A stretch of 64,000 nucleotides of DNA from Prorocentrum cordatum (Eukaryota > Sar > Dinophyceae > Prorocentrales > Prorocentraceae), in NCBI GenBank assembly GCA_963575745.1, contig CAUYUJ010022043.1, forward strand, positions 43,501 to 107,500, read 5' to 3'. Below are positions 9,922 to 18,984 of the stretch, in pieces. The notes beneath the pieces were generated by a model, which did not search any database, was not told where the DNA came from, and saw only the letters and a list, made by a program, of their open reading frames with translations. How positions within the stretch are numbered: position 1 is the first letter of the stretch; each line of letters starts with the position of its first letter. A program made the position numbers and the translations under genes.

Positions 9922-10902
9922 GGGGCAGCCGAGCCTGCGTCAGCATAACGGGGCATGTGCAACAAACGCATCTATAGAGCTTTCGCTCCTCGATGATCAC
10001 CCTCGTGACGCCCCGCGTAACCATCTTCTCTTGTGATTTGGTAGGTCCCGCCTGTGAGCGCATGATATTGCCTGCATCATCTCGTTTGACCTGGCGAAGA
10101 GAATACCAGTGCCGAATTTGATGCTCACTCCAACCCTGAGCCAGCCAGTATTCCATCTGGCTTGCGGGTATGTGTTGGCGAGCCAATACAGCTTCAGCGT
10201 AGCCTTTCAGACGCTGCATGTCACCTTCTGGATGTTCTCCTCGTCGCAGTTGGTCATCGTGAGGCGGGCTTCCCCGCGAACGATCCCTCTAGTCGCCTGC
10301 CACGGCGAGGCCCTTGGGGTTCCCGCATCAGGAGGACAGGGGCGCTGAATGCCGCTCGAACGGGTCCGCGTACGATCTAGTAAGTGGCTGGGAGCTCGAC
10401 CGCGACGCATCATGCGGTCATTGTCTCCCCGTTCGTCGTCCTCGTCATCGTCGCGATAGTTCTTCTTCCCCACGGCTGGGCGGCTGGGCGATCGCTTCTG
10501 GCGGCTGGCGGATCGATCTGGCGAAGCGAAAGTGCATTGAACATCTTCGCTATGACCAAGCTCATATAGAATACGCTCCGACAGATCACCAGCGTCGCGA
10601 GGGCTCCCCCGCAGAGGATCACCATCGATTAATTTCACGTGTGTCGGATTTCCAACCACCCGGGGATATAGCACCGCATGTATTTCCTCATCTGTTGCAT
10701 GAATGGTACATTCTGAATCCGCGGGCGTCCCCGCCATGCCGAATTCACCTTCGATGGGCATGCGGAAGTTCTCGACAAACTCAATCTGTAGGTTGCTCCG
10801 CGATGGGTGCACCCAGCCATTCTGCCAAGTCGATGTCATTGTGGCCAATGGACACCTCCTCGAACAGCTCGTCGGCGAAATGCTCGAGGGCCATGCTGGC
10901 AC
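9839..10902 (-). pseudogene. Retroelement fragment with a Cys-rich segment
   Basis: Two frames. 10902-10207 has a mixed N-terminal part with MAGTPADSE (hairpin at 10721), then a run of Asp/Glu/Arg. 10219-9839 reads ASQMEYWLAQGWSEHQIRHW, then ERKLYRCVCCTCPVML. The C-V-C-C-T-C cluster could be part of a zinc site upstream of the RING-like finger. No confident family. Confidence 0.35.
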
Positions 10903-11335
10903 TTAGATACCTGGCAGCCATGAAATGAACAATTGTGGCTGAGCCGTCGGCAGGGTCGGCTAACAACGACTCCCAATCAACATCGGAGTCCGATTGAGCC
11001 CGATGTATTGACGGACCCCTGCCTCTCCCAGCACCTCGGGGGCATTCGCGTCGGAAATGTTGTGTGCTGTGGGACATGTCGCACTCCATCGGTACACCGT
11101 TGGCATCTTTTGGGTTTCCTCGCCGTCCTTTGCCTTTGCCTGATGTATGCCTGCGATTTCTGCTAGTACCTAAACACATTTCTTCATGCTGAGGTCCAGT
11201 GAGAGACGCTAGGAATGCAAGTATGCCTCTACCATGCAATCGCCGACGCTGACCTTTGCCATTACTTCGACCCTTGCCTGTTCCTTCAAATGGTCGTCGT
11301 ACAATACGTCTTACCTTTCGGACTGGTTTCTTCAT
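10781..11335 (-). pseudogene. Gag basic region with degenerate CCHC zinc knuckle
   Basis: Starts MKKPVRKVRRIVRR, then a Gly/Lys/Arg-rich segment (KGKGRRGNPKDANGVPM), then ECDMSHSTQHFRRECP. Dinoflagellate Copia gag proteins carry the same layout (basic KGKG tract, NP-x-D-x-x-G, then C-x2-C-x4-H-x4-C). Here the second Cys of the knuckle is Ser, so zinc binding is probably lost. The knuckle would normally bind the element RNA during packaging. Confidence 0.65.
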
Positions 11336-11365
11336 GAACCTCCGCCAACGACGCCTGTGTTTTTG

Positions 11366-11869
11366 TTAGCCCAAAAATAACCATTGAGCTTGTTGCTCTT
11401 CAGTGAGGTATGTAGGCATATCAGAGTAATCCAGGGCGGTAGCTTCGTCATCGGAAGACGCGCCCGCATCGGTACCGGAGTCGAAGTCAGACTCGGCGGG
11501 TTGCCCCGCTGAGCCCAGTAGGGTCATGGCTTGTGCAAGGGAATCCGCGTCAGGCGGTCCCCCAGGTCTGGCCCAGGAGTCTTGCGACCCCGAGGCCGTT
11601 CCACCATTCTGAGCCAGCAGCGCAGTGGTCTCAGTTGACTGTGGATCATCGTTCCAGACGTTGTTGGCAGGTTGCCCTGCGTTGGCCTCTACGTGGAAGG
11701 TCTCGGTTCGGTGACCGTGGCTAAAGATACCGCCGATATTGCCAGGGGTCCTCTCAGCTACGTGAGCATATGACCTCATGCGTTCAAGTAGAGCGTCAAA
11801 TTGTTGTTGGTCTCTCGGCATGTGGTGGTTCAGAGGCTGCAGGAGTTGTTGTGCGCGCGATGTCCCCAC
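11366..11869 (-). pseudogene. Gag capsid-like fragment
   Basis: The N-terminal part reads QQLLQPLNHHMPRDQQQF and LLERMRSYAHVAERTPGNIG. This matches the conserved helical gag region of dinoflagellate Copia elements (LLQPx-x-x-x-MP...ERTPGNI). The upstream frame through about 12,060 supplies the preceding gag helices. The C-terminal part is a disordered acidic linker with NAGQPANNV and SAGQPAESD, 57 codons apart (hairpins at 11667 and 11496), ending TYLTEEQQAQWLFLG. Confidence 0.65.
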
Positions 11870-12067
11870 CCCAAGAACTCTGAATCGAATTACTGTCAGG
11901 ATTTGGAAAATGGGGATGTTGAAGCCGGCTGTTTCAACTTCGTAACGGGCTATCTCGAATCGTCCTAACGTCTGGTCGATACGTTCAGCCGCGTGGACTC
12001 GGAAGTCAATAAGAGCCGTGCCAGAGTTGAGTTGGCGTTCCTCTTCTAGGTTCCCGGACTTCGTGCT

Positions 12068-12508
12068 TCAGAAGAACATAATGTTGGTGGCGCCGTCGGT
12101 GCGGCGACCGCCTATATTGACGGCAAAATTAATAACTGCTGGGGGGACTCTCATGGCTATAGTCCGTGCGAGACCTCTCAAACCTCGCTGCAATGCTGCA
12201 GCTTGCTGGGAGGGCATCATATTGCCTGTAGTCGCAGTGATCCAGGCATGTACTTCGCGGACGACTTCGCAAAAAGGTACTTGACCGGCGGGGTTCCAAT
12301 GGGGGCCGGTCGTTCTTGTGTCTTCTCCGCCCCGCAGATGTCCTGCCGCACGCCCAATAGCAACCCATATGAGCCCAAAGATAATAACCCCAATCCAATG
12401 GCCTCGTAGGTCGTAGTCGGATGTAGTCGGCTGGGACTTATGTTGTTTAGTCGTAACTCTGCGTGGGGTCGGAGGCGGCAGTATGTCGTATCGCATGTTT
12501 CCATGCAT
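12068..12508 (-). pseudogene. Gag N-terminal part with a hydrophobic segment
   Basis: Residues about 35-55 (WIGVIIFGLIWVAIGRAAG) could span a membrane. Downstream, REVHAWITATTGNMMPSQQA and ALQRGLRGLARTIAMRVPP, then INFAVNIGGRRTDGATNIMF, fit the N-terminal helical part of dinoflagellate Copia gag. A hydrophobic helix before gag is not standard for Copia and may come from fused flanking sequence. Confidence 0.55.
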
Positions 12509-12526
12509 TATGTCTTCGAAGCAATT

Positions 12527-12892
12527 TCAAATTGGAGTCGGTGGGTGGAGTTCAGGAGTGTAGTAGCGCAGGGATGTAAGATGTGAATGAGAGACCTCCG
12601 CTTGGACAGAGGTATCGCTGCAAGTTTCCTTGCGGTACTGCGTAGTGATATACATTCCTCCGCGCAAACCCACTGCACCCTGATGTTCCACCATATCTGT
12701 AGTCCACCAGATAGTGCCGTGGATGTTGAGGAATAGAGCAAGAGCTGACCACCATATGCCAGCTCCGCTACCAAGTTTGATGGGGGCTGGAGGGCCCACC
12801 CAACAATTTCGCCTCAGGCGAGGCCAAGCTCCTGCTCTGCTGTACCGTAGTAACGATAGTCCCAGTATGAGAGGATGTGCCATCTCAAGCAA
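12527..12892 (-). other. Open frame of unknown status upstream of gag
   Basis: 121 residues with a possible membrane helix (GIWWSALALFLNIHGTIWWT). It precedes the gag-like frame on the same strand. No family was recognised. It may be part of the retroelement leader region or a chance frame. Confidence 0.25.
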
Positions 12893-13130
12893 TCGGAAGA
12901 TCTTCTTGGTCTCGATAGCGATTTTGTGCCTCGCAGCGAGGCGCAGTCATATTTGGGCGGCCGGCCGCTTGGGGCGACGCGGCCGCGGGCGCACGCTCGC
13001 TTCCACTCCTTGCGTCCCTCAGCTCGCTTTAGAGTGGCCTCTCCCCCCACGTCCAGCTGCATGCACCGCCGCCCCCTCCCTCCCGAGGCTCCCTGGGCGG
13101 CCTGGCGCCTCGTTTGGGTTATCCGAAGCG
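12893..13130. other. GC-rich spacer
   Basis: No gene is supported. It contains GCGGCCGGCCGC-type palindromes around 12,957 and leads into the CAAGA satellite. Confidence 0.4.
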
Positions 13131-14640
13131 TCCTGGATGCCCAAGATGGCTTCCAAGACGGCCCAAGGAAGCCACCAAAACCACCAAGATGGTCCACCTC
13201 CAAGACGGCCCAGGATGGCCTCAAGACGGGCCAAGATTCCCCCAAGACGGCGAGGCCAAAATCCGCCGACCCCTTGGGGATCATCGGCGTGTGAGATGCT
13301 TTCCCCCTCCCCAAACCCCTCCCCCGGGAGCCTGGTCCGGTCGATTTGGAGGGGGGGGGGGGGTCGACCACGAGCGCGTCATGGGGCTCTTTCGGTCCCA
13401 AGAGGGGCTACAGACCGCCCAGGAATGCCCCAAGAGGCCTCCAAGACCGCCCACGAGCGCCTCGAAACGCCAAACGAGCGCTCGGAGACGCCCAAGGTGT
13501 GCCCAAGACAGCCCAAGAGGCCTCCAAGACGGCCCAAGAGGTCCCCAAGAGGCCTCTTGGGAGCGGCCCAAGAAGCCAAAATCGTTGATTTTCCATTGGT
13601 TTTTGAAGGAAGGGGGCCTTCTCGCGCTTTCGGCTTTCCGACGCTCCAAGACGGCCCAAGAAGCTCCCAAAACCGCCCCAAGACGGCCCAATAGTCCCCC
13701 AAGACGGCCCCAAGACGGCCAGAGAGGGCCCAAAGACGGCCCAAGAGCCGCCCCAGACGGCCCAAAAGGCTCCCAAGACGAGCCCAAGAGGGGGTGAAGA
13801 GGGGGACCAGAAACCGAAAATCCGAGTCTTCCGCCCCAAGAGGCTTCCAAGACAGCCTCAGACGCCCCCAAGACAACTGCAAAAGTGGACCCTGCCAAAC
13901 CATCCCAAGGCAAATTTCGAACCCTCGACCCCAAGAAGCCCCCAAAAGGATCCAAGAGGCCCCCAAGAAGCCACAAATAAGCCCCAACAACCCCCGAGAG
14001 GCCCACAATAGACCCCAAGAGACCCCAGAACGGCCCCCAAGAGACTTCAAGAGTGCTCCGAGAAGGCCCCTGACAGACATACCAGGACACCTTCAAGAGG
14101 CTCCAAAGACGGCTGCAAGAGGGGGGACAATGTACATCAAGGGGTCGGCGGTGTGGCGTAAGCCCAAGAATCACTGATGTTCATCTGGCTGTTCAATGAG
14201 TTTGCTGCTCTCACCTCTTCGGGCCGCCCGACAGCTCAAGACGGTCCAAGAGGCCTCCAAGGTGGCCCCAAGACGGCCCAGGGGGCCTCCAAGGGTGCCC
14301 CAAGACAGCCCAAAAGGGCCCCAAGATGGCTTAACCCGAGAAAGCCCAAGAGACTCCCAAGACGACCCTCAAGGGACCCAAGAGGGCACCAAGACGGGCC
14401 AGAAGGGGCCCCCAAGACGGACTCCGACGGTGCCAGACGGCCCAAGAGACCCCCAAGACGGCCCTCAAGGGCCCCAAGAGGGCACCAAGACGGGCCAGAG
14501 GGGCCCTCAAGACCGACTCCGAATGCGCCAGACGGTCCAAGAGCGCCCTAAGACGACCTTTGGAGCCCCAAAGAGGCCCCGAGACGCCCCCAAGACGCCC
14601 TCGAGAGGCCTCAAGAAGCCCCCAAGAGATCCCCATGAGG
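13130..14640. repeat. CAAGA-type degenerate satellite (CCCAAGACGGCCCAAGAGGCC family)
   Basis: A long imperfect array built from CAAGACGGCCC and CAAGAGGCCCC words with no fixed period. All six frames stay open over long stretches, which produces spurious Pro/Lys/Gln-rich or Gly/Leu-rich frames. A non-repetitive island around 13,578-13,660 (AAAATCGTTGATTTTC...CGACGCTCCAAGACGG) recurs at about 24,436-24,520 and 28,806-28,890. The LTR element at 14643 inserted at the right-hand end of this array. Confidence 0.85.
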
Positions 14641-14642
14641 CC
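14638..14642. other. Target-site duplication, left (AGGCC)
   Basis: AGGCC immediately precedes the 5' LTR and is repeated at 21747-21751 immediately after the 3' LTR. Confidence 0.85.
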
Positions 14643-14797
14643 TGTTGATTCATTGCTTCTTGCCTCACTCCGCTGCCGTTTGGGCACTAGCTAATTTGGA
14701 GACATCGCGGTGGGGACCCGCGAGAGGAGAACAAGCTAGCCCTCTCACTTTCTCTAGAGGGTCCGGAGGACCCCACGATACAGCTCGGGCTTTGACA
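14643..14797 (+). repeat. 5' LTR
   Basis: 155 bp, begins TGTTGATTCA and ends GGGCTTTGACA. The short length fits small dinoflagellate Copia LTRs. It aligns without gaps to the 3' LTR, with five substitutions. Confidence 0.93.
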
Positions 14798-14828
14798 CTA
14801 GCTTGAGCCACCAGCCCTGAGTACAGTC

Positions 14829-15672
14829 ATGGCGGACGGAGGCAGCAACGGAGGTGGCAGTATTCGTGACAGACGATTCTCGGGCGAAGGAGCAGCTGCA
14901 GTCCAGGACTACAAGGCTTGGAAGAAGTGGGCACGAGCGAGACAACTGGCGGAGAAAGGGCGCGGAGGCAAGTCAGAGACCTTCGGCCCCATGTGTTGCG
15001 CACCCTCTTGGAGGGGGCGGCCGTGGACGCTCTGGAGCATGTGGAGCTGGATGAGTCGGCGGTCGACGGCGGCGAGGAGAAGCTGTTCGCCGTCCTGGAC
15101 GCACGGTACCCAGAGCGGGAGGCGGCCGACCGAGTAGGAGACGCGCTGGAGTCCGTGTTCGGCCTGATGATCCAGAAGGCGGAGCTTACCAGCGCGTGCG
15201 TGGGCAGGGCCCAGACGATATTCATGAAGGCCACGAAGGAGGGCGTGGAGATCCCAGACGTCGCTCAAGGGTTTCTCCTCCTTCGGGGCGCCCGCCTGGG
15301 AGGCGACAGGCGCGTCGTCCTCGCGGCCGGCGAGAGGCAGTGGACATTCGAGAAGCTGGCCCTGGCGCTGAAGACGGTTTGCCCGAAGGTGCTGCCAGAG
15401 CACGGCGTGCACCTGGTGGAGGACGACTACGTGTGGGAGGCAGCCGGCGAGCGAGGAGCATCATCCCGCGGTCGGCTCCCCGGAGGAGGTAGACGCATTC
15501 CTGGCTGAGGTGGAGCAGGATCGTGAGGAACCGATGGAGGAAGATGAGGCCATCCAGGTGCTGGCGACGTGGAAGGAGACCCGGGCGGCGGTCGCAGAGG
15601 AGCGGAAGCGACGTGGCCTGCCGCCCCCGACAGCGCCAGATCTGAAGAAGTTCTCAGCGCGAGTCCGCTGCT
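14829..15672 (+). pseudogene. Copia gag (frameshifted)
   Basis: Starts MADGGSNGGGSIRDRRFSGE, then YKAWKKWARAR. The frame then changes near 14,990 (SETFGPM to VLRTLLEGAAVDALEHVELD) and again near 15,455 (to EEVDAFLAEVEQDREE). The pattern W-K-x-W, LLEG-x-A-x-x-A, GGE-x-x-x-x-x-LD-x-R-x-P, and GV-x-x-P-x-x-x-x-G-x-LLL is the dinoflagellate Copia gag. It packages the element RNA. Start chosen as the first ATG 31 bp after the LTR. Confidence 0.8.
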
Positions 15673-15713
15673 GAGCATGTAAGCAGGCGGGCCACTTCAG
15701 CAAGGAGTGCCCG
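15669..15713 (+). pseudogene. Gag CCHC zinc knuckle with in-frame TGA
   Basis: The codons read C-stop-A-C-K-Q-A-G-H-F-S-K-E-C, a perfect C-x2-C-x4-H-x4-C knuckle apart from TGA at 15672-15674, where family members have an aromatic residue (commonly Trp, TGG). A single TGG to TGA change would explain it. Confidence 0.8.
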
Positions 15714-16421
15714 AAGCGAGCCGGCAAAGGTGGTGGCCAGACCCGTTTTGGCCAGAAGTTCGGGGCCGGCTTCGTCGAGAGCTTCTTTGCGGAAGAAAAA
15801 GAGGCCGACCCCTGGAGTGAGATCGAGGAGATCCTGGCGACGTGGGACGACTGGGGCCTCCGAGAGCAGCTGACGGAGGACCACTTCCGGCGTCTGCGCA
15901 GGGAGGTAGACGAGATCGCCGACGACGAAGACGAGGCGGTGACGTTCATGGTGCACTCGCCAGGTGCTGGGGTGATCGACCCCGGTTGTGCTAGGGCCCT
16001 GATCGGCCTGGAGACGCTGAGGGAGCTGATCGAGATGTCCGGGAACGACATCGAGATCGTCGAGGACCACCAGGTGGTCACATTCAACGGGTTCAGCGGT
16101 GACGAACAGCACTCCATCGGCATCTGCAAGATTCCGTGGAGGCTCGGCGACCACATCGAGATGGTCGACGTGTACGTGGTCCCGGGCAAGGCGGGCCTCC
16201 CCCTGAGCAAGCCCCTCCTGAAGAAGCTGGGTTGCAAGCTGGACATGGAGAAGGACGAGCTGGCGTTCCAGAAGTTGGGCGTCCGCGTGCAGCTCCAGAC
16301 GACCCGCGGCGGCCACTACGAGGTGTTGCTCGACGGCTCGTCCGCGGTCCCCATCGTGGACCGGGATTTTCAGTGGGGCCGGGCCGTAGCCCTGAGGCCC
16401 CAGATGAGATGTGCGCAGTGA
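15714..16421 (+). pseudogene. Copia aspartic protease region
   Basis: Same frame as the knuckle. After an acidic linker, FMVHSPGAGVIDPGCARALI marks the active site; D-P-G-C replaces D-[ST]-G-[AC]. TLRELIEMSG, VVTFNGFSGDEQ and MVDVYVVPGKAGLPLSKPLL follow, matching the flap and the LP-x-L-x-S region. Ends at a TGA at 16419-16421. The protease would process gag-pol. Confidence 0.78.
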
Positions 16422-16450
16422 ATCAAGCCAGTCCGCGGAGACCGGTCATC

Positions 16451-17060
16451 ATGGAGGTGTTTTCCCCTCCGAGGCTGACCAAGTGGGCCGAGGAGTTTGG
16501 GCTCGAGGATGGCGGAGCGTATGATTTGCAGACAGGTTGGGATGCTCGCCAGCGCGAGGACGTCTCCTGCGACCCGTTCCTCGTGTCGCGCAGCCCCCCC
16601 TGCGGCAAGCTGTCGCCGTTGCAGGCCCTCACGTCCGAGAACAACCGCAAGGATCCTGAGAAGTTTGAGCAAGAGGTCAGGAGGCTGTCTCTTTTATTGT
16701 CTTGTGCCTGGTGATTGCGGAGTGGCAGATGATGCGCGGGAAGCATTTTATACTCGAGCAATCCCGAGGGAGTTCGGCATGGGGCCTGAAGGAGATTACT
16801 CACTTTCTGACGGAGTTTTCCCCCTTCATCGCGGAGGCAGCGGCGTGTAGGTTCGGCAAGCTAGACCGGGTGTCAGGCGTGCCACTCGCCTAAGTCTGGC
16901 GCTTTGCCTCGGACCTTCCGGAGGTGGCCGAGGAGGTGGGCCGCCAGTGCCGCGGCGGCCACGAGCACCAGGACGTGATGGACAGCGCCGGCGGCATGTA
17001 GCGCTCGGTCTGGTCCCAGATCTACCCGGACAAGCTGGCGAGGGCGTTGGTGCGAGGCGC
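16451..17060 (+). pseudogene. DNA methyltransferase-like domain of Copia polyprotein (broken)
   Basis: Reads MEVFSPPRLTKWAEEFG, then AYDLQTGWD, then FLVSRSPPCGKLSPLQ. The DLxTGWD and SPPC blocks resemble the AdoMet-binding and catalytic Pro-Cys motifs of C5 cytosine methyltransferases. After a frame change near 16,695 it continues GKHFILEQSRGSSAWGL (E-x-x-x-x-S-x-W block) and CRFGKLDRVSGV, ending in TAA. A last frame reads GHEHQDVMDSAGGM, TAG at 16999-17001, then RSVWSQIYPDKLA. Capture of methyltransferase domains by Symbiodinium Copia elements has been reported. Whether this domain is the same one needs a profile comparison. Confidence 0.6.
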
Positions 17061-18984
17061 CTACCGTGCCAGAATGCAGACCCAGAACCAAGTCCGCCAG
17101 ACGGCTGTCCACGAGGCGGAGGCCCTGGGGGTCGACGACCAGGAGGATGACGAGGAGGCGGGCATCGAGGGCAAGGAGCGCCTCACCCTGGACGACCTGT
17201 GCCACGGCAGGCCGCAGATCATCGAGGCAGGCTTGCGACGTCTACATGTCAATCTCGGCCACGCCCCGGTGCCAACCATGATGAGACATCTACGTCATGC
17301 GAATGCGACCGAGGCTGCCCTGAAGATGGCCGCGGAGTTCCGCTGCCCGGAGTGCGACGTCAAGGCAGATCCGAAATCGGTGCGCCCAGCTGCTCCAGAC
17401 ATTGCGCAGCCCCCTCTGAGGTCCATCGGCATGGACGTGAAGGAGCTCCCAGGCTGGATGCCCGATGAGATCGTCAAGGCAGTCAACATCGTTTGCAAAA
17501 CGTCGTCGCTGCAGTCCATGACACCGTTCGATGAGGGCGATGACGAGGTGGCCGCTGACATGCTGCGCCTGCACCGAGACAACTGGACTCGGCCCCACCT
17601 GCGCCCGAAGTGGATCCGCCTCGACCCGGGGAAGCCCCACGTGTCCAAGGTCTTCACGAGCGCGATGGAGCGGGACGGGACCACGATCCTGGACACGGCG
17701 GGCAGCGCCAAGGAGCAGAACGGGAAGGTGGAGCGACATGGGCAGTGGTTCGCCCAGATGCTGCGCGCCGTGATCGCCGAGGTCCAGCCGCAGGACCGCG
17801 GGGAGTGGCGCGAGTGGGTGGCGCAGGTGCAGGAGGTCAAGAACTCCCTCCTGAGCGTCGGAGGGGTCAGCCCAGCCCAGATCGTCTTCGGGCGGAACCC
17901 TGAGGTGCCCGAGGACTTGTTGGTGGACTCGCCGGACATCGTGGCGAACAGCGCGGTCCTGCACGACCCGCCGGCAGTGTTCGCTGCTCGAGTCCGTGCG
18001 GTGGCCCGGCGTCAGGTCCTGAACTACAACGACAAGCAGGCGACCCGCCTGGCCCTGGACGCGCGGCCCCGCAAGCTCGTGGTGTACCAGCCTGGTGACA
18101 TGGTGGTGGTCTGGCGCAACGTGAAGAAGGTGGCTGGGCGACGAGCCCACTATCGCTGGAGGCCTGGCGTGTGCATTGGCGCGGTCCGCGGCAACTACTG
18201 GATTGCCGTGCCGGGCAGCGTGCTGAAGGCCTCTCCGGAGCAGTTGCGTCCGGCTAACTCGGAGGAGAGGGCAGCCTGGCGCTTAGTGGAGTCGTCGCTG
18301 CGGACTCACACCGTCGACCTGGACGACATGAAGGCGAAGTTCTACTCGGACATCACCGAGGACGCTCGGCCGCCGGAGGCCGCCGAGGAGGAGGAGTTCA
18401 TCCCGGAGACTGCAGGGGGCGACGCGCGGCCGGCACCACCTGAGGCCTCACCACAGCCCGAGGTCCCACCACCAGCTGGAGCCGAGCCGCCTGCTGCCGA
18501 CTCCGCCGAGATTCCGGTCCCCGAGGACGAGCCGGGCGACTGGCCTAACGACGGGACAGAGGGCGATCAAGGCAGTGCTGGGCCCGCTGGAGCCTCTGGC
18601 GACTCCGAGCCGGCGGAGGTTCGGAAGCGTCTGCGGTGCAAGACGTCGGTGGAGGAGGTGAAGCGCCCGCGCGTCGAAGGCGAGGTGCCGGCGCCTCCTG
18701 GCAGCGTGGGCCTGGGGCCCCAGGCCCCGAGGGCGAGTGCCGCCCCGAAGCGAAGCCTGTCGGCTCGCCGGCCTGGGCGATCCAAGCAGCAGCGCGTGCA
18801 GTCCGTTCTGGCTGTCGCAGCTTCGCCAGACAGCGACGATGATGACGAGATCCTGGCGGTGGACACGAAGGAGGTCTTGCTGGCCAGAGGCAGGCGAGAG
18901 CTTGACAGGCGAGAACCGCGCTGGTGCTCTAAGGACGGGCTGGCCAAATCGCGCAGGGCTACGCCAAGGAGTATAGCAAGCTGA
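17047..18984 (+). CDS. Copia integrase with long C-terminal linker
   Basis: The longest intact frame of the element (645 residues). A zinc-binding part (RLHVNLGHAPVPTMMRHLRH, then CPECDVKA) precedes the catalytic core: Asp130 (IGMDVKEL), Asp193 (WIRLDPGKP) and Glu229 (KEQNGKVERHGQWF). Asp193 and Glu229 are separated by 35 residues, the canonical DD35E spacing. An integrase C-terminal SH3-like segment follows (YQPGDMVVVWRNVKKVAGRR, WRPGVCIG). From about residue 420 it is acidic, Pro/Ala-rich linker towards RT. The active-site residues are present, so this domain could be functional if translated. It catalyses insertion of the element cDNA. Confidence 0.88.
   Translation: MVRGAYRARMQTQNQVRQTAVHEAEALGVDDQEDDEEAGIEGKERLTLDDLCHGRPQIIEAGLRRLHVNLGHAPVPTMMRHLRHANATEAALKMAAEFRCPECDVKADPKSVRPAAPDIAQPPLRSIGMDVKELPGWMPDEIVKAVNIVCKTSSLQSMTPFDEGDDEVAADMLRLHRDNWTRPHLRPKWIRLDPGKPHVSKVFTSAMERDGTTILDTAGSAKEQNGKVERHGQWFAQMLRAVIAEVQPQDRGEWREWVAQVQEVKNSLLSVGGVSPAQIVFGRNPEVPEDLLVDSPDIVANSAVLHDPPAVFAARVRAVARRQVLNYNDKQATRLALDARPRKLVVYQPGDMVVVWRNVKKVAGRRAHYRWRPGVCIGAVRGNYWIAVPGSVLKASPEQLRPANSEERAAWRLVESSLRTHTVDLDDMKAKFYSDITEDARPPEAAEEEEFIPETAGGDARPAPPEASPQPEVPPPAGAEPPAADSAEIPVPEDEPGDWPNDGTEGDQGSAGPAGASGDSEPAEVRKRLRCKTSVEEVKRPRVEGEVPAPPGSVGLGPQAPRASAAPKRSLSARRPGRSKQQRVQSVLAVAASPDSDDDDEILAVDTKEVLLARGRRELDRREPRWCSKDGLAKSRRATPRSIAS

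Larger units (their letters stand above)
235..11680 (-). repeat. Dispersed 14-bp hairpin motif family (about 21 copies), AGxPA coding
   Basis: Minus-strand consensus GCRGGGNNACCYGC. Copies (window starts) 235, 997, 1601, 1794, 2408 (13 nt), 3099, 3156, 3213, 6355, 6382, 7026, 7200, 7350, 8681, 8705, 9116, 9683, 10264, 10721, 11496, 11667. Each RNA copy would fold as a 5-bp stem (GCRGG/CCYGC) closing a tetraloop: GCAA in nine, GAAA in four, GACA in three, and single GGCA, GCAG, GAAG and GACG. The variable stem pair is A-U, G-U or G-C, so pairing is kept. In most copies the minus-strand reading is Ala-Gly-[Gln/Thr/Lys/Ala]-Pro-Ala. No copy lies in the inserted element at 3744-5684. Confidence 0.85.
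351..12508 (-). mobile_element. Degenerate Copia-like retroelement (gag to post-protease part), minus strand
   Basis: Read on the minus strand, the fragments occur in the order expected for dinoflagellate Copia-type polyproteins: gag (about 12.3-11.4 kb), basic region with CCHC-like knuckle (11.3-10.8 kb), long acidic/proline linkers (10.9-6.2 kb), RING-like domain (6.2-6.0 kb), retropepsin (2.8-2.0 kb), then a cysteine/histidine-rich downstream domain (1.5-0.4 kb). Frames change at least ten times, so it is not a working polyprotein. The 1.94-kb element at 3744-5684 interrupts it. No LTR is seen inside the window and the integrase/RT part would lie left of position 1. About 21 copies of a 14-bp quasi-palindrome are scattered through it and the flanking sequence up to 235. 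The family assignment rests on motif order and remembered family patterns, not on a search. Confidence 0.7.

Noticed and set aside
13130-14640. Long Pro/Lys/Gln-rich and Gly/Leu-rich open frames on both strands
   Set aside because: They are translations of the CAAGA satellite, which lacks stops in several frames. No start context or domain supports them.
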